Source: an uncultured Actinomycetes bacterium
Lineage (GTDB): Bacteria; Actinomycetota; Coriobacteriia; Coriobacteriales; Atopobiaceae
Length of the DNA: 64,000 bases
Assembly: GCA_900314645.1 (NCBI GenBank)
Contig: OMWB01000013.1
Coordinates: forward strand, 37,149-101,148
Direction: 5' to 3'
The notes beneath the pieces were generated by a model that saw only the letters and a program-made list of their open reading frames with translations, was not told the DNA's origin and searched no databases. Both the position numbers and the translations under genes were made by a program. Below, one piece after another: positions 33,469 through 42,076 of the stretch. How positions within the stretch are numbered: position 1 is the first letter of the stretch; the number at the start of each line of letters is the position of its first letter.

Positions 33469-36400
33469 TTGGCAACCGATACCAAAGAACGCAACTTGGA
33501 AGAAGACATCGAGTCTTTCCTTTGCTCGCCAGAAGGTGGCTTTATCAAAGCAACCGACAAGCAATCCTTCCTCTACATCGAGGACGGCAGCTATCAATGC
33601 TTGGACAATCACGGCTACTCCGACATGCCAGGTCGCAGCATTGACATAAAGACGCTCGTCAACTATGTGCAAACGACACAGCCTAAGACCTGGGATCTCT
33701 TCGAGAAGCGTTGCAAGACGACCGACCCCGAGAAGATGTTCTTCAAGGCGTTCCAGGACGCCGTATCAACCCACGGGATTCTGCGCGTACTAAAGCACGG
33801 CTTTAAGCACCGCGGACTCAACTTCAAGGTTGTTTCCTTCCGTCCCGAATCGCACCTAAACGCGACAACGGAAGCCCTCTACCGCAAGAACTGCCTCCGC
33901 TGCATCCGTCAGTTCCACTACTCCGCCACCGCAACGCACAACACCGTAGACATGGTGCTCGATGTGAACGGCATCCCAGTCGTTGCCATTGAGCTCAAGG
34001 ACCAGTTCACCGGGCAGAGCGTCGATGACGCGAAGCGGCAATGGATGCTCGACCGTGACCAGCGTGAGGATGCGTTCCGCTTCAACTCCCGCATCGTCGC
34101 CTTCTTCGCCGTGGATCTAGCGGAGGCTTGGATGGCGACCGATCTCAAGGGCGAGGACACGTACTTCCTCCCCTTCAACCAAGGCTCAAACGGGCCAGGC
34201 ATGGACGGTGGCGCTGGCAACCCGCCGAACCCCGACGGCTATCAGACCCATTACCTCTGGGAGGAAGTGCTGCAAGCCGACTCCTTGCTCGACATCCTCA
34301 ACAGGTACGTGCACGTCGAGGAGAAGGAAGAGACAGAGATCGACGCCAAGGGAAACGAGGTGACGCGGACAAAGCGTTACATCATCTTCCCCCGCTACCA
34401 CCAGCTCGACGTCGTCCGCAAGATCACCAGTGATGTGAAGCGCAGCGGTCCCGGCCATAGCTATCTCGTGCAGCACAGTGCTGGCTCTGGGAAGTCAAAC
34501 TCCATCGCCTGGAGCGCCTACCAGCTCTCCACCATGTTCGACGCCAATGACCAGCCGATGTTCGACTCCGTCGTCATCGTCACCGACCGCACCGTGCTCG
34601 ATCGCCAGTTGCAAGAGACGATTAGTGGCCTCGATCACCAGAAGGGCCAGATCACCGTCATAGACGACAGATGCACCTCGAAGGACCTCAAGGACGCGCT
34701 CAACGACGGCGCCAGCCTAATCGTATCGACACTGCAGAAGTACTCTGTCATCTACGAGGAGGTCCAGAGCAAGGGCAAAAAGTTCTGCGTCATCGTGGAC
34801 GAGGCTCACAGCTCTCAGACTGGCAGCCACGCCATTCACCTAAAGCAGGCGCTTGCCGACACTACAGAGACGTTGAAGGAGTTCGCCGACTACGAGGAGC
34901 AGTGGGAAGGAGAGGCCGACGAGGTGCGCGACGGGATGCTGCGCGAGATGGCCGCGCACGGCAGGCACGACAACATCACCTTCCTCGCATTCACGGCGAC
35001 ACCTAAGAACCAGACTCTCGAGCTCTTCGGCGAGGAGCAGCCGGATGGGTCGTTCAGGCCATATCACGTGTACAGCATGAAGCAGGCTATCCAGGAGGGA
35101 TTCATCCTGGACCCGCTCGCCAACTACGTCACCTATAACGAGGCGCTGCAGCTCGCCAAGACCGTGCCGGACAACCCCGACGTGCCGACCTCGCCCACAC
35201 TCAAGCTGCTCCGCAAGTACACCGAGCTGCACCCCTACGCAATCGGGCAGAAGGCGCGCATCATCGTAGAGACTTACCGCGAGGTGACACGGAAGAAGAT
35301 CGGCGGGCGCGGTAAGATGATGGTCGTGACGGACTCCCGACTCGCCGCCGTGCGCTATTACCACGCAATAAAGCAGTACCTCGACGCGCAGGGCTACACT
35401 GACACGGAAGTCCTCGTCGCTTTCTCCGGCTCGCTGCAGGACCCACAGGACGGGCCGGATGGCCCCGAGTACACCGAGCCTGGGCTGAATGTTGGCCACG
35501 ATGGCCAACACGTGAAGGAGTCGCAGACGAAGAAGGAGTTCCACAACTGGGGCTCCATCCTCGTCGTAGCCGAGAAGTACCAGACGGGTTTCGACGAACC
35601 CCTGCTCCATACGCTCGTGGTGGACAAGCGACTGCGTGACGTGAAGGCCGTGCAAACGATCTGTCGCATTGACCGCACATGCCGAGGCAAGACTGACACT
35701 CTGGTAATCGACTTCGCCAACACGCGCGAAGACATACTGAACGCGTTCCAGCCCTACTACACCGAGACCGACCTGGCCGAGCCCATTGACACCGACCGAA
35801 TCTACAAGGTGCTTGAGGAAATCCATGGCTACCACGTTTACTATGAGGAAGATGCCGAGGCTGTCGCGGCACTTGAGTTCGGCAAGGACCGCAAGAACGT
35901 ACAAGGCAAGATAAAGTCGCTGCTCACGCCTGCCGCTAAGCGGTACAACGAGCTCAACGAGGAGGAGCGCTACCAGTTCCGCCGCAAGGTCCGCAGCTTC
36001 ATTAAGTGGTACGGTTACGTCACGCAGATCGTGCGCATGTTCGACAGAGGCATGCACAAGGATTACGTGCTGCTCTCTTACTTAGTACATCTTTTGACCG
36101 CCGACAAGATCGACGTTGAGTCCATCGACGACAAGGTGCAGATGGACTTCTACAAGCTGACCGAGACCTACCGTGGTGCCATCGAGCTCGAAGACGAGAA
36201 GGGCAGCCTCGTGCAGTCGAAGAAAACCGCCCAGAGCACGCTCGACAAGCGTAAGGACCCGCTACAAGAGCTCGTAGACCGCATCAACGAGGAGTATGCG
36301 GGGCAGTTCACCGAGGATGACCGTGTTGTGATGGAGATCCTTTACCGCCGCCTTGCAAAGAGCAAGCGCGTTCACGAAAGTCTGCGGCATGACGGCGAGA

Positions 36401-36585
36401 CAGTGTTCACCGACAGTACTTATCCGAAGATTTTCGGTGACGAGGCCATGGACGCATACATGAGCTCGCAGGACGCTTTCACATCGATATTCCAGGACAA
36501 GGAGAAGTACAACGTGATTATGCGGGCAATCGGTCAGATGCTCATCCAGCAGTCGCGTCATGGTTGGGATGACGAGGAGGAATAG
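33469..36585 (+). CDS. hsdR: Type I restriction endonuclease subunit HsdR
   Basis: 1038 residues, TTG start with GGAGG upstream and only two bases after hsdS. The nuclease domain has D...ELK in MVLDVNGIPVVAIELKDQF (about residues 161-180). Helicase motifs follow: HSAGSGKSNS (about 336), VDEAHSSQ (about 443), FTATPKNQ (about 507), and later VVAEKYQTGFDEPLLHTLVV and ICRIDRTCRGK (motif VI). The C-terminal helical part binds the methylase core. It cleaves unmodified DNA after ATP-driven translocation. Length and motifs are complete, so restriction should be functional if HsdM/HsdS are. Confidence 0.93.
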   Translation: MATDTKERNLEEDIESFLCSPEGGFIKATDKQSFLYIEDGSYQCLDNHGYSDMPGRSIDIKTLVNYVQTTQPKTWDLFEKRCKTTDPEKMFFKAFQDAVSTHGILRVLKHGFKHRGLNFKVVSFRPESHLNATTEALYRKNCLRCIRQFHYSATATHNTVDMVLDVNGIPVVAIELKDQFTGQSVDDAKRQWMLDRDQREDAFRFNSRIVAFFAVDLAEAWMATDLKGEDTYFLPFNQGSNGPGMDGGAGNPPNPDGYQTHYLWEEVLQADSLLDILNRYVHVEEKEETEIDAKGNEVTRTKRYIIFPRYHQLDVVRKITSDVKRSGPGHSYLVQHSAGSGKSNSIAWSAYQLSTMFDANDQPMFDSVVIVTDRTVLDRQLQETISGLDHQKGQITVIDDRCTSKDLKDALNDGASLIVSTLQKYSVIYEEVQSKGKKFCVIVDEAHSSQTGSHAIHLKQALADTTETLKEFADYEEQWEGEADEVRDGMLREMAAHGRHDNITFLAFTATPKNQTLELFGEEQPDGSFRPYHVYSMKQAIQEGFILDPLANYVTYNEALQLAKTVPDNPDVPTSPTLKLLRKYTELHPYAIGQKARIIVETYREVTRKKIGGRGKMMVVTDSRLAAVRYYHAIKQYLDAQGYTDTEVLVAFSGSLQDPQDGPDGPEYTEPGLNVGHDGQHVKESQTKKEFHNWGSILVVAEKYQTGFDEPLLHTLVVDKRLRDVKAVQTICRIDRTCRGKTDTLVIDFANTREDILNAFQPYYTETDLAEPIDTDRIYKVLEEIHGYHVYYEEDAEAVAALEFGKDRKNVQGKIKSLLTPAAKRYNELNEEERYQFRRKVRSFIKWYGYVTQIVRMFDRGMHKDYVLLSYLVHLLTADKIDVESIDDKVQMDFYKLTETYRGAIELEDEKGSLVQSKKTAQSTLDKRKDPLQELVDRINEEYAGQFTEDDRVVMEILYRRLAKSKRVHESLRHDGETVFTDSTYPKIFGDEAMDAYMSSQDAFTSIFQDKEKYNVIMRAIGQMLIQQSRHGWDDEEE

Positions 36586-36589
36586 CAAG

Positions 36590-38074
36590 TTGGAAGCTTC
36601 TCCCCTTATCGCTGTTGATGGACGGACTGATGACGAGAAGGTAAGGCAACTCCTCGCCTTTGGGCGCGAATGCACCGAGCTTGACTACAAGGAAGTTATC
36701 GATCTTGACGACGGCAAGGATAAGGTTGAGTTCGTCAAAGACATTGTTGCCATGGCAAATCACTACCCCGGCGGCTTCCTCGTTGTCGGCGCCTGTGATG
36801 ACGGCACGCCATCTGCACGTGCCTGTGAGAACAGATGGGGGCAATTCGACACCGCGAACCTCAACAACATCTTGGCCAGTTATATCGATATCCCGATTAC
36901 TTTGGTTACGCGTCCGCTGAGTCTCGACGGACATGACTACTGCGTCATCTGCGTCCTCTCGCCCGCTGAGGGCCTGCCCATCCCTTTTAGCAAGACTGGC
37001 GGCTATCAAGACAAGAGGTCGAATACGCAAAAGACGGCTTTTGCAAAAGGCGACTTCCTGCGCAGAGTAAACGGCCAGAACGCCCCGATAACGTATGGCC
37101 AGTGGAGCGAGATCCTCAAACAACACGATGCTGAGGTTCGAGATCAAGAACGCGCCACGATCGATGAGCTTATTAGGCGAGTGTCTGCGTCACTCAGCGC
37201 GCACGATAAATTGCCCCCGCTCGAGGTGGGGCTCTCTGACGACTCGTTGGCTATTGGGCTGGCCGAATGCTTCGAGAACAACGGCACCGCGCGCATACGG
37301 CGTTATTGCAATCAGCTCCGTAATCGCGCGGCCGCCAACGCCGATGCTGTTTATGATCTTGCAGCTGTATGCTGCTATGCCGCGATTTATAAAGAAGCGG
37401 ATTTATTCAACGAGGTTATAGACCAGATTTACGATTACTACCTCAAGTTGGACAACAACGGCTATATGAACGTTGATGAGAAGCTAACGATAGCCATCGC
37501 TCTATACGTCATAGGCTCTGCTGCAGTACGCTCTCAGTTTTGGCAAGTTATCTCTCCCATGGTCAACCGACAGACGCAGGGTGCGTACCCATACGCCTCA
37601 TGGCTGCGAGAATGCCAAGTCCTTGCCTCCCAAATGAGAAGAATTGGTGACAACGGAACACCCTTCCTCATTTCGCTGGCGCTTGAAAAGATGCATGCAA
37701 GGCCCTTGCTCAGACCAGATATTCCCTCCGATGACGAGGAGGAATGGGAGGCATTGAAAGAGGTGGCTCTTGATTCCATATGCTCATTTGATCTTCTGTA
37801 CTGTGCAACGGTCTATGTTGAAGGCGTTGGGCAGGGCGCGGCTTATCCAGGGTGCGTTGAGTTTGACGAAAAGCGCATCAGAACCGTGCTTATAGACCTT
37901 CTCAACCACAATTCTGCATTGTCAAAGCAATTATTCTCCAAACCCGTTGACAAAGAGGGAAAGCAACGGCTCGGCGCTTTGTTCGACATGATGAATCAGC
38001 AGGCCATGCAACACCATAGGTGGATGTTCGGCGCCGACCTCGACGATAAGATCAAAGCATTTATCGAGGAATAA
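36590..38074 (+). CDS. AlbA_2/Schlafen-type protein behind the Type I operon
   Basis: 494 residues. The start is TTG 36590 because GAGGAGG lies before it; it opens four bases after the hsdR stop. Residues about 12-135: AlbA_2 domain (FGRECTELDYKEVIDLDDGK, DIVAMANHYPGGFLVVGACD). Residues 160-494 are alpha-helical without recognised domain (FENNGTARIRRYCNQLRNRA; ADLFNEVIDQIYDYYLKLDN). AlbA_2 proteins often accompany Type I systems and other defence genes; a regulatory or accessory antiviral role is likely. It is the last gene of the operon. Confidence 0.75.
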   Translation: MEASPLIAVDGRTDDEKVRQLLAFGRECTELDYKEVIDLDDGKDKVEFVKDIVAMANHYPGGFLVVGACDDGTPSARACENRWGQFDTANLNNILASYIDIPITLVTRPLSLDGHDYCVICVLSPAEGLPIPFSKTGGYQDKRSNTQKTAFAKGDFLRRVNGQNAPITYGQWSEILKQHDAEVRDQERATIDELIRRVSASLSAHDKLPPLEVGLSDDSLAIGLAECFENNGTARIRRYCNQLRNRAAANADAVYDLAAVCCYAAIYKEADLFNEVIDQIYDYYLKLDNNGYMNVDEKLTIAIALYVIGSAAVRSQFWQVISPMVNRQTQGAYPYASWLRECQVLASQMRRIGDNGTPFLISLALEKMHARPLLRPDIPSDDEEEWEALKEVALDSICSFDLLYCATVYVEGVGQGAAYPGCVEFDEKRIRTVLIDLLNHNSALSKQLFSKPVDKEGKQRLGALFDMMNQQAMQHHRWMFGADLDDKIKAFIEE

Positions 38075-38179
38075 GCAATTATCGCCACCTTGTGACACGC
38101 TGCGACGATGCCCGTACCGGTAAAGGTGCGGGCATTGTTCGTCTCTGTCCGCCTTACGAGACGAAAGGCAGGACAGAAC

Positions 38180-38740
38180 ATGGACGGTGAGACCAATGGC
38201 AGCCAGGAAGCCACGCAGGGTGCGCAGAACCAGGCGCAACAGCAGGGCCAGGAGCAGGTAGGTGGCAACGAGACCGACTACGAGAAGCAGATTGCCGAGC
38301 GCGACGAGAAGATCGCCTCCCTTGAGGCCCAGGTGGCCGAGGCGGCGAAGAACGCCGAGACGGCCGAGCAGCTGCGCGGCGAAATCGCCGAGCTCAAGGC
38401 CCAGGGCGAGTCCGACCGCATCGACTTCAAGCTGCAGCTCGCGGGCGTGCGCAACGTGAAGGCGGCACGCGCCCTGCTCGCCGACCACGAGAACGACGTG
38501 GACAAGCTCAGGGAGGCCGAGCCCTGGCTCTTCGAGGCTGGCGGCAAGCACGCCAAGGGCGGCAATGCCGGCGGCTCCGGCACGGCCGGGCTGCCCAACG
38601 CGGGCGCGGCCAGCGACGAGGGCAAGACGCTCAAGCACTGGCGCGAGGTCGCGGGGCTCACCGACGATGACGACACCAAGAAGGAGGGCAAGAGATGCCT
38701 AGCAACAACATCGCGTTCGCACGCAACTACACCTCGGTGA
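38180..38740 (+). CDS. Phage GP20-like scaffold protein (prophage remnant)
   Basis: 186 residues from ATG 38180. Gln/Gly-rich start, then a coiled coil (TDYEKQIAERDEKIASLEAQ; AETAEQLRGEIAELKAQGES) and the family's typical LQLAGVRNVKAARALLADH. Such proteins guide capsid assembly and sit just before the major capsid gene, as here. Portal, terminase and tail genes are absent on the left, where the restriction operon lies, so only a slice of a prophage remains. Confidence 0.7.
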   Translation: MDGETNGSQEATQGAQNQAQQQGQEQVGGNETDYEKQIAERDEKIASLEAQVAEAAKNAETAEQLRGEIAELKAQGESDRIDFKLQLAGVRNVKAARALLADHENDVDKLREAEPWLFEAGGKHAKGGNAGGSGTAGLPNAGAASDEGKTLKHWREVAGLTDDDDTKKEGKRCLATTSRSHATTPR

Positions 38741-38913
38741 TCGACGAGGTGTACCAGAGGGCGTCCGTCTCGGGCGTGCTCAACTCCGGCCGCCGCATGG
38801 TGCGAGCCAGCCACAACGCCAAGGAGATGCTCTTCCCAAAGATCTCCGTCACCAGCCAGGGGAACTACACCCGCAACATTGACTACAAGACTGTTAGCGC
38901 CGGGCGATTTTAG
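38695..38913 (+). pseudogene. Major capsid protein gene, N-terminal fragment
   Basis: 72 residues: NNIAFARNYTSVIDEVYQRA, SVSGVLNSGRRMV and FPKISVTSQGNYTRNIDY fit the beginning of a phage major capsid protein. GGAGG precedes the ATG. The frame ends in TAG 38911-38913 far short of the ~280 or more residues needed. It overlaps the scaffold gene by 46 bases. Confidence 0.65.
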
Positions 38914-38946
38914 CCACGAGGGAACTATCGGTTGACAAAAACATTC

Positions 38947-39051
38947 ATGATGCGCGGGCCCAGCTACCGCGGGCGGGAGCTCGACACCTACTCCGTCGAG
39001 GCCGTTCCGCAGGCCACCAAGCTGAGGGGCATGCAGCCCAAGGGAGTGTAG
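38947..39051 (+). other. Short coding remnant of unknown origin
   Basis: 34 codons: MMRGPSYRGRELDTYSVEAV then PQATKLRGMQPKGV. It has a natural-looking C-terminus but no start signal. It is probably the 3' end of another phage or island gene joined to the capsid stub by deletion. Confidence 0.35.
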
Positions 39052-39084
39052 CTACCACATAAGTTAGGCAATCGGTTGCCGGCG

Positions 39085-39138
39085 CATTGGCCAAAGTCGG
39101 TTGACCGGGATTGGCGATTATCGCCCGACAGAATGTGG
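39085..39138. repeat. 54-bp repeat, left copy
   Basis: CATTGGCCAAAG, 10 diverged bases, then 32 bases beginning GGGATTGGCGATTATCGCCC; the partner at 40178-40231 has one change in the 32 bases. The centre GGCGAT-T-ATCGCC is a palindrome. In one frame both copies encode HWPK....DWRLSPDRMW, so they may be remnants of related coding ends. Confidence 0.7.
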
Positions 39139-39187
39139 TCGAATTGGCCCGACGCCAACATTGTCATCAAGCGGTAGCCTTTGTGTC

Positions 39188-39841
39188 CTACCTAAATCGA
39201 GAAATGAGGCCGTTTACGAACGATATGAAATCATTAGCCACGAAACCGTTGATCTTGCAGAAAGCCACTATCTCCGCCACAGCAATAAGAACGTAGAGTA
39301 TGGCGAAGCCTACGATCACCTTATTGCTGTGCCACTCGTACTTCTTTGGAAGGGGGAGCAAGCTTGTAATGAACGAAAGAAAGTTGCTAATGAGCTCCTT
39401 TACGAACATAAGTGGGGACAACAAATCTTCCCTGAAGTTTCTCAGCATGATCCCGACAAGATTCTTTGCTGAGAAGTGAACATGGCGTAGCACGAAGTCA
39501 ACGAGAATCGTTGCAACGAAGGAAAACAGATACATCCCCAGACAAATGAGAAATGGAAAGAGATAAATCCTTGTATCGGCTTTGAAGGCAGCCATGCTTA
39601 CGCCAAGCATGATTGAGGTCCAGAAGCCAACGTAGGACATAAGACCGAGAATGTAGAGCAGGAACTTAGTTGCTGCCGAATCTCCGCTGCAGATGTTGTC
39701 CCATGAGATGCTGTTTTTAAAGCCGCACTCCCGACACTTCCAAGTGTACTTGTGGTCGTCGAATCCCTTTTGATCGCTCAGACATGCACCGCAGTTATCA
39801 CACCACCAGACAATGCCTGGAAATCTCGGTTCTCTTGCCAT
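39188..39841 (-). CDS. Zinc-ribbon membrane protein
   Basis: 217 residues from ATG 39841. Residues about 10-45 hold a four-cysteine ribbon (WWCDNCGACLSDQKGF and WKCRECGFKNSIS). Three to four membrane segments follow (LLYILGLMSYVGFWTSIMLG; FLICLGMYLFSFVATILVDF; VIVGFAILYVLIAVAEIVAF). Family unknown. The gene is AT-rich and bracketed by the two 54-bp repeats, so it may have come in as a unit. Confidence 0.65.
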   Translation of the reverse strand: MAREPRFPGIVWWCDNCGACLSDQKGFDDHKYTWKCRECGFKNSISWDNICSGDSAATKFLLYILGLMSYVGFWTSIMLGVSMAAFKADTRIYLFPFLICLGMYLFSFVATILVDFVLRHVHFSAKNLVGIMLRNFREDLLSPLMFVKELISNFLSFITSLLPLPKKYEWHSNKVIVGFAILYVLIAVAEIVAFCKINGFVANDFISFVNGLISRFR

Positions 39842-40471
39842 GGTTAACCCCGTTTCTACCGCTAATGGCTTTACCTCGGATGGTCAACGCTTACATTCTA
39901 ATGCTCTGACTACTGGTAGTGTTAGCAGCTTAAGGTGCTCTTTAGCCATGCGTCTTGGCATGGCCCACCGATCATGTTTTCGTTGCCGCTTGTCCTTCGG
40001 GTAGCGCCTCCACATCAGCTGAGCACTCTTCTATCGCAGCGCCTCGCGCGTAGTCACGATACCGATGAAGCCCATTCGCCTAATCGTGGACGTGGTGGTC
40101 AGGCGTGTCTTCAATAGGGCGTGCACTGACCTCCTCTTCGACGTAATCAAGCGGCGCAACGAAAGACAGTGCCAGTTCATTGGCCAAAGCCAGGCAACTG
40201 GGATTGGCGATTGTCGCCCGACAGAATGTGGGCAAACGAACCCGACCCTGACTGTGGGGATATACGTTTGCGAAACGATCATGGCAGCCAAGTTCAACAT
40301 CTCTTAAGTCGTACAACATCACTGGTTATAAGTTCAACCATCAGAATCTAGCGCCTATGCTATAGACCTTGATAAAGGGTCGCACGAGCCAGTCTTTACC
40401 TCGAAACGATGACTGAGTGGGTACGTCAGCGCAATATACCCACTCAGCGACATCGGTCTCAGACGGGTTCT
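39842..40471. other. Long spacer with decayed sequence and second 54-bp repeat
   Basis: About 630 bases without a gene I can support. Short open frames on both strands are of random composition, except the HWPKPGNWDWRLSPDRMWAN stretch inside the repeat copy at 40178. It looks like a graveyard of island DNA. Confidence 0.4.
40178..40231. repeat. 54-bp repeat, right copy
   Basis: Direct repeat of 39085-39138, 1093 bases further. Same 12 + 10 + 32 layout. Together they flank the zinc-ribbon membrane protein gene. Confidence 0.7.
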
Positions 40472-40879
40472 CTAACCTAATACGACAACACTCTGCTTCA
40501 CCGAATCGGCATACTGTAGCAGGGATAGGAGTTCTGAAATTAGCAGTTCGCCCTCCGAAGTTGTATAGAGATCAACGCAGCTCACGATATCGTGGGTCAA
40601 ATGACCCTCCCATGGGGCAATTAGGTTCGGATGATCGAGATCCCACACTGCATCTGTCGGCGCATGTTCTGAGAGCACTTCATTAATCTCCGATAGCTGC
40701 TTTAACGTCTTCGCACAATCCTTTGCCGGACACGAACCATGCTCAAGGAAAGCAAGGCCCAATGCCACCTTCCTTGCCCGACGCCTCATCAGTGTGACTG
40801 CAGTCGAATAGAGCGAGTACAGATTGGCTGCACTACCGACATTAATGATTCGATCCGCCTTCTCTGTTCCAATATCCAT
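40472..40879 (-). CDS. Imm70-like immunity protein
   Basis: 135 residues from ATG 40879, three bases after the toxin stop codon. It starts MDIGTEKADRIINVGSAANL and has VTLMRRRARKVALGLAFLEH and DLDHPNLIAPWEGHLTHDIV; to my knowledge this fits the Imm70 family that accompanies toxins with the C-terminal domain seen in the next gene. Its role would be to bind and block the nuclease in the producing cell. Position and spacing support the pair strongly even if the family name is wrong. Confidence 0.7.
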   Translation of the reverse strand: MDIGTEKADRIINVGSAANLYSLYSTAVTLMRRRARKVALGLAFLEHGSCPAKDCAKTLKQLSEINEVLSEHAPTDAVWDLDHPNLIAPWEGHLTHDIVSCVDLYTTSEGELLISELLSLLQYADSVKQSVVVLG

Positions 40880-40882
40880 GAG

Positions 40883-42073
40883 CTACACCATTATTTCTAT
40901 CGGGATGTTCGGGTATATGGAGTCGAGCCTCGACCAGATGCCCTGCTTAATGGCCTCAATCAGGGCATCGTCGTAGCCGCGACCCGTTACATCAAGCACC
41001 ACCCGTTGCAGAGACCCCTCGGGGAGGTTTGCCACGCGCGCCGTCACCTCTCTCTCGAGCTCGGAAAACAGGCCGTTCGCGTTGTTCACCAGGTCGTAGT
41101 TCTTGACTTCAAGCGCTTCTAGCTTGCCGCCTACCTCGCGAAGGATATCCGGCCTCGTGGCGCCTTTCGTGCCGTAGGCCACCTCCTTACCGTTAAGGAA
41201 CGTGACCTGCTCCTTGCCTCCGAACTTCTGTAACGCAGCAAGCTCCGACTCGCGCGGAGTTGGCACTGACTTCGCAACGGTCGCACCGTCTTTTGCGGCC
41301 TCTGCAGCCTTCGACGCATTCCTAAGAGCACTGGCCTCACTCACGCCGCCGGCAAGGGCACCAGTGATTGCGCCCCACTTGAAGCCCTCGCTGCCCTTCA
41401 ATGCCGCTTCCCTTGCGACAGCCTCCATGTCGCCGCCCGTCTCATACGCTTTGACCGCACCGGCAGCTGCCCCGCTAATCACCCCGCCGCTAAGCGCCGC
41501 AACGGTTCCGGTCTTTGCCGCCGCTGCGAACACCGCACACACGGGTGCAGCGCCGACGCCACCAGAGACCGCTGAGACGGTCACGCAAATGAGGATGACG
41601 CCCGTACCAATTGCGACATTCTCAATCGCCTGGTCGTAGGCATCGTCGTACGCCTCGAACTCCTTGACTGTAGTCTTGCCGTTCTCGTCGGTGGTAAAGA
41701 TATAGCGTGCGCCATGGAACTGCTGGTCAAGCTGGGAGAGCGTGTAGCCGAAATACACGTTCTCCTTAGAGTTGTATGCGAGCTCTTGCTTGTACTCGTC
41801 CGAGACGAACGGCACATATACGGCAGTAACGTTCTCGACTATGTAGTCCTCGCCAAGCTCCGCCTCAAGGTCGGCGTAGATTCTGTCTTCCATATAACGC
41901 AGGAGCTCTGGATCATCCATCGTGGCGAATTCCAGCGGAGGAGCTGTGATTGTGGCTTGGGTCGGTGCAGGGCTGTCGTCTTTTGCCCCGCCAGACGCGC
42001 TGCCGCCACATCCGGCCAGCATGACCACCATAGCAAAGGAGAGCAGTGTCGCAATGAATCTCTTCGTAAGCAT
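40883..42073 (-). CDS. Lipoprotein-anchored polymorphic toxin with PD-(D/E)xK-like nuclease domain
   Basis: 396 residues from ATG 42073. Residues 1-22: lipoprotein signal ending VMLAGC. Residues about 45-140: acidic soluble part. Residues about 150-260: hydrophobic, glycine-rich pretoxin-like region (GTGVILICVTVSAVSGGVGA; GTVAALSGGVISGAAAGAVK). Residues about 290-396: GTKGATRPDILREVGGKLEA and LEVKNYDL, where RPD ... EVK makes a restriction-type nuclease core, then RVVLDVTGRGYDDALIEAIK. It would be delivered to or act on neighbouring cells. The operon is surface protein, toxin, immunity protein, each three bases apart. Confidence 0.8.
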   Translation of the reverse strand: MLTKRFIATLLSFAMVVMLAGCGGSASGGAKDDSPAPTQATITAPPLEFATMDDPELLRYMEDRIYADLEAELGEDYIVENVTAVYVPFVSDEYKQELAYNSKENVYFGYTLSQLDQQFHGARYIFTTDENGKTTVKEFEAYDDAYDQAIENVAIGTGVILICVTVSAVSGGVGAAPVCAVFAAAAKTGTVAALSGGVISGAAAGAVKAYETGGDMEAVAREAALKGSEGFKWGAITGALAGGVSEASALRNASKAAEAAKDGATVAKSVPTPRESELAALQKFGGKEQVTFLNGKEVAYGTKGATRPDILREVGGKLEALEVKNYDLVNNANGLFSELEREVTARVANLPEGSLQRVVLDVTGRGYDDALIEAIKQGIWSRLDSIYPNIPIEIMV

Positions 42074-42076
42074 TGT

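Noticed and set aside
28669..36585. BREX or DISARM system
   Set aside because: Only methyltransferase and Type I genes are present; no PglZ, BrxC, BrxL, DrmA or DrmB-like gene.
40178..40231. Attachment site pair (attL/attR) from the 54-bp repeats
   Set aside because: No integrase in between and no tRNA end; they look more like coding remnants or a small repeat family.
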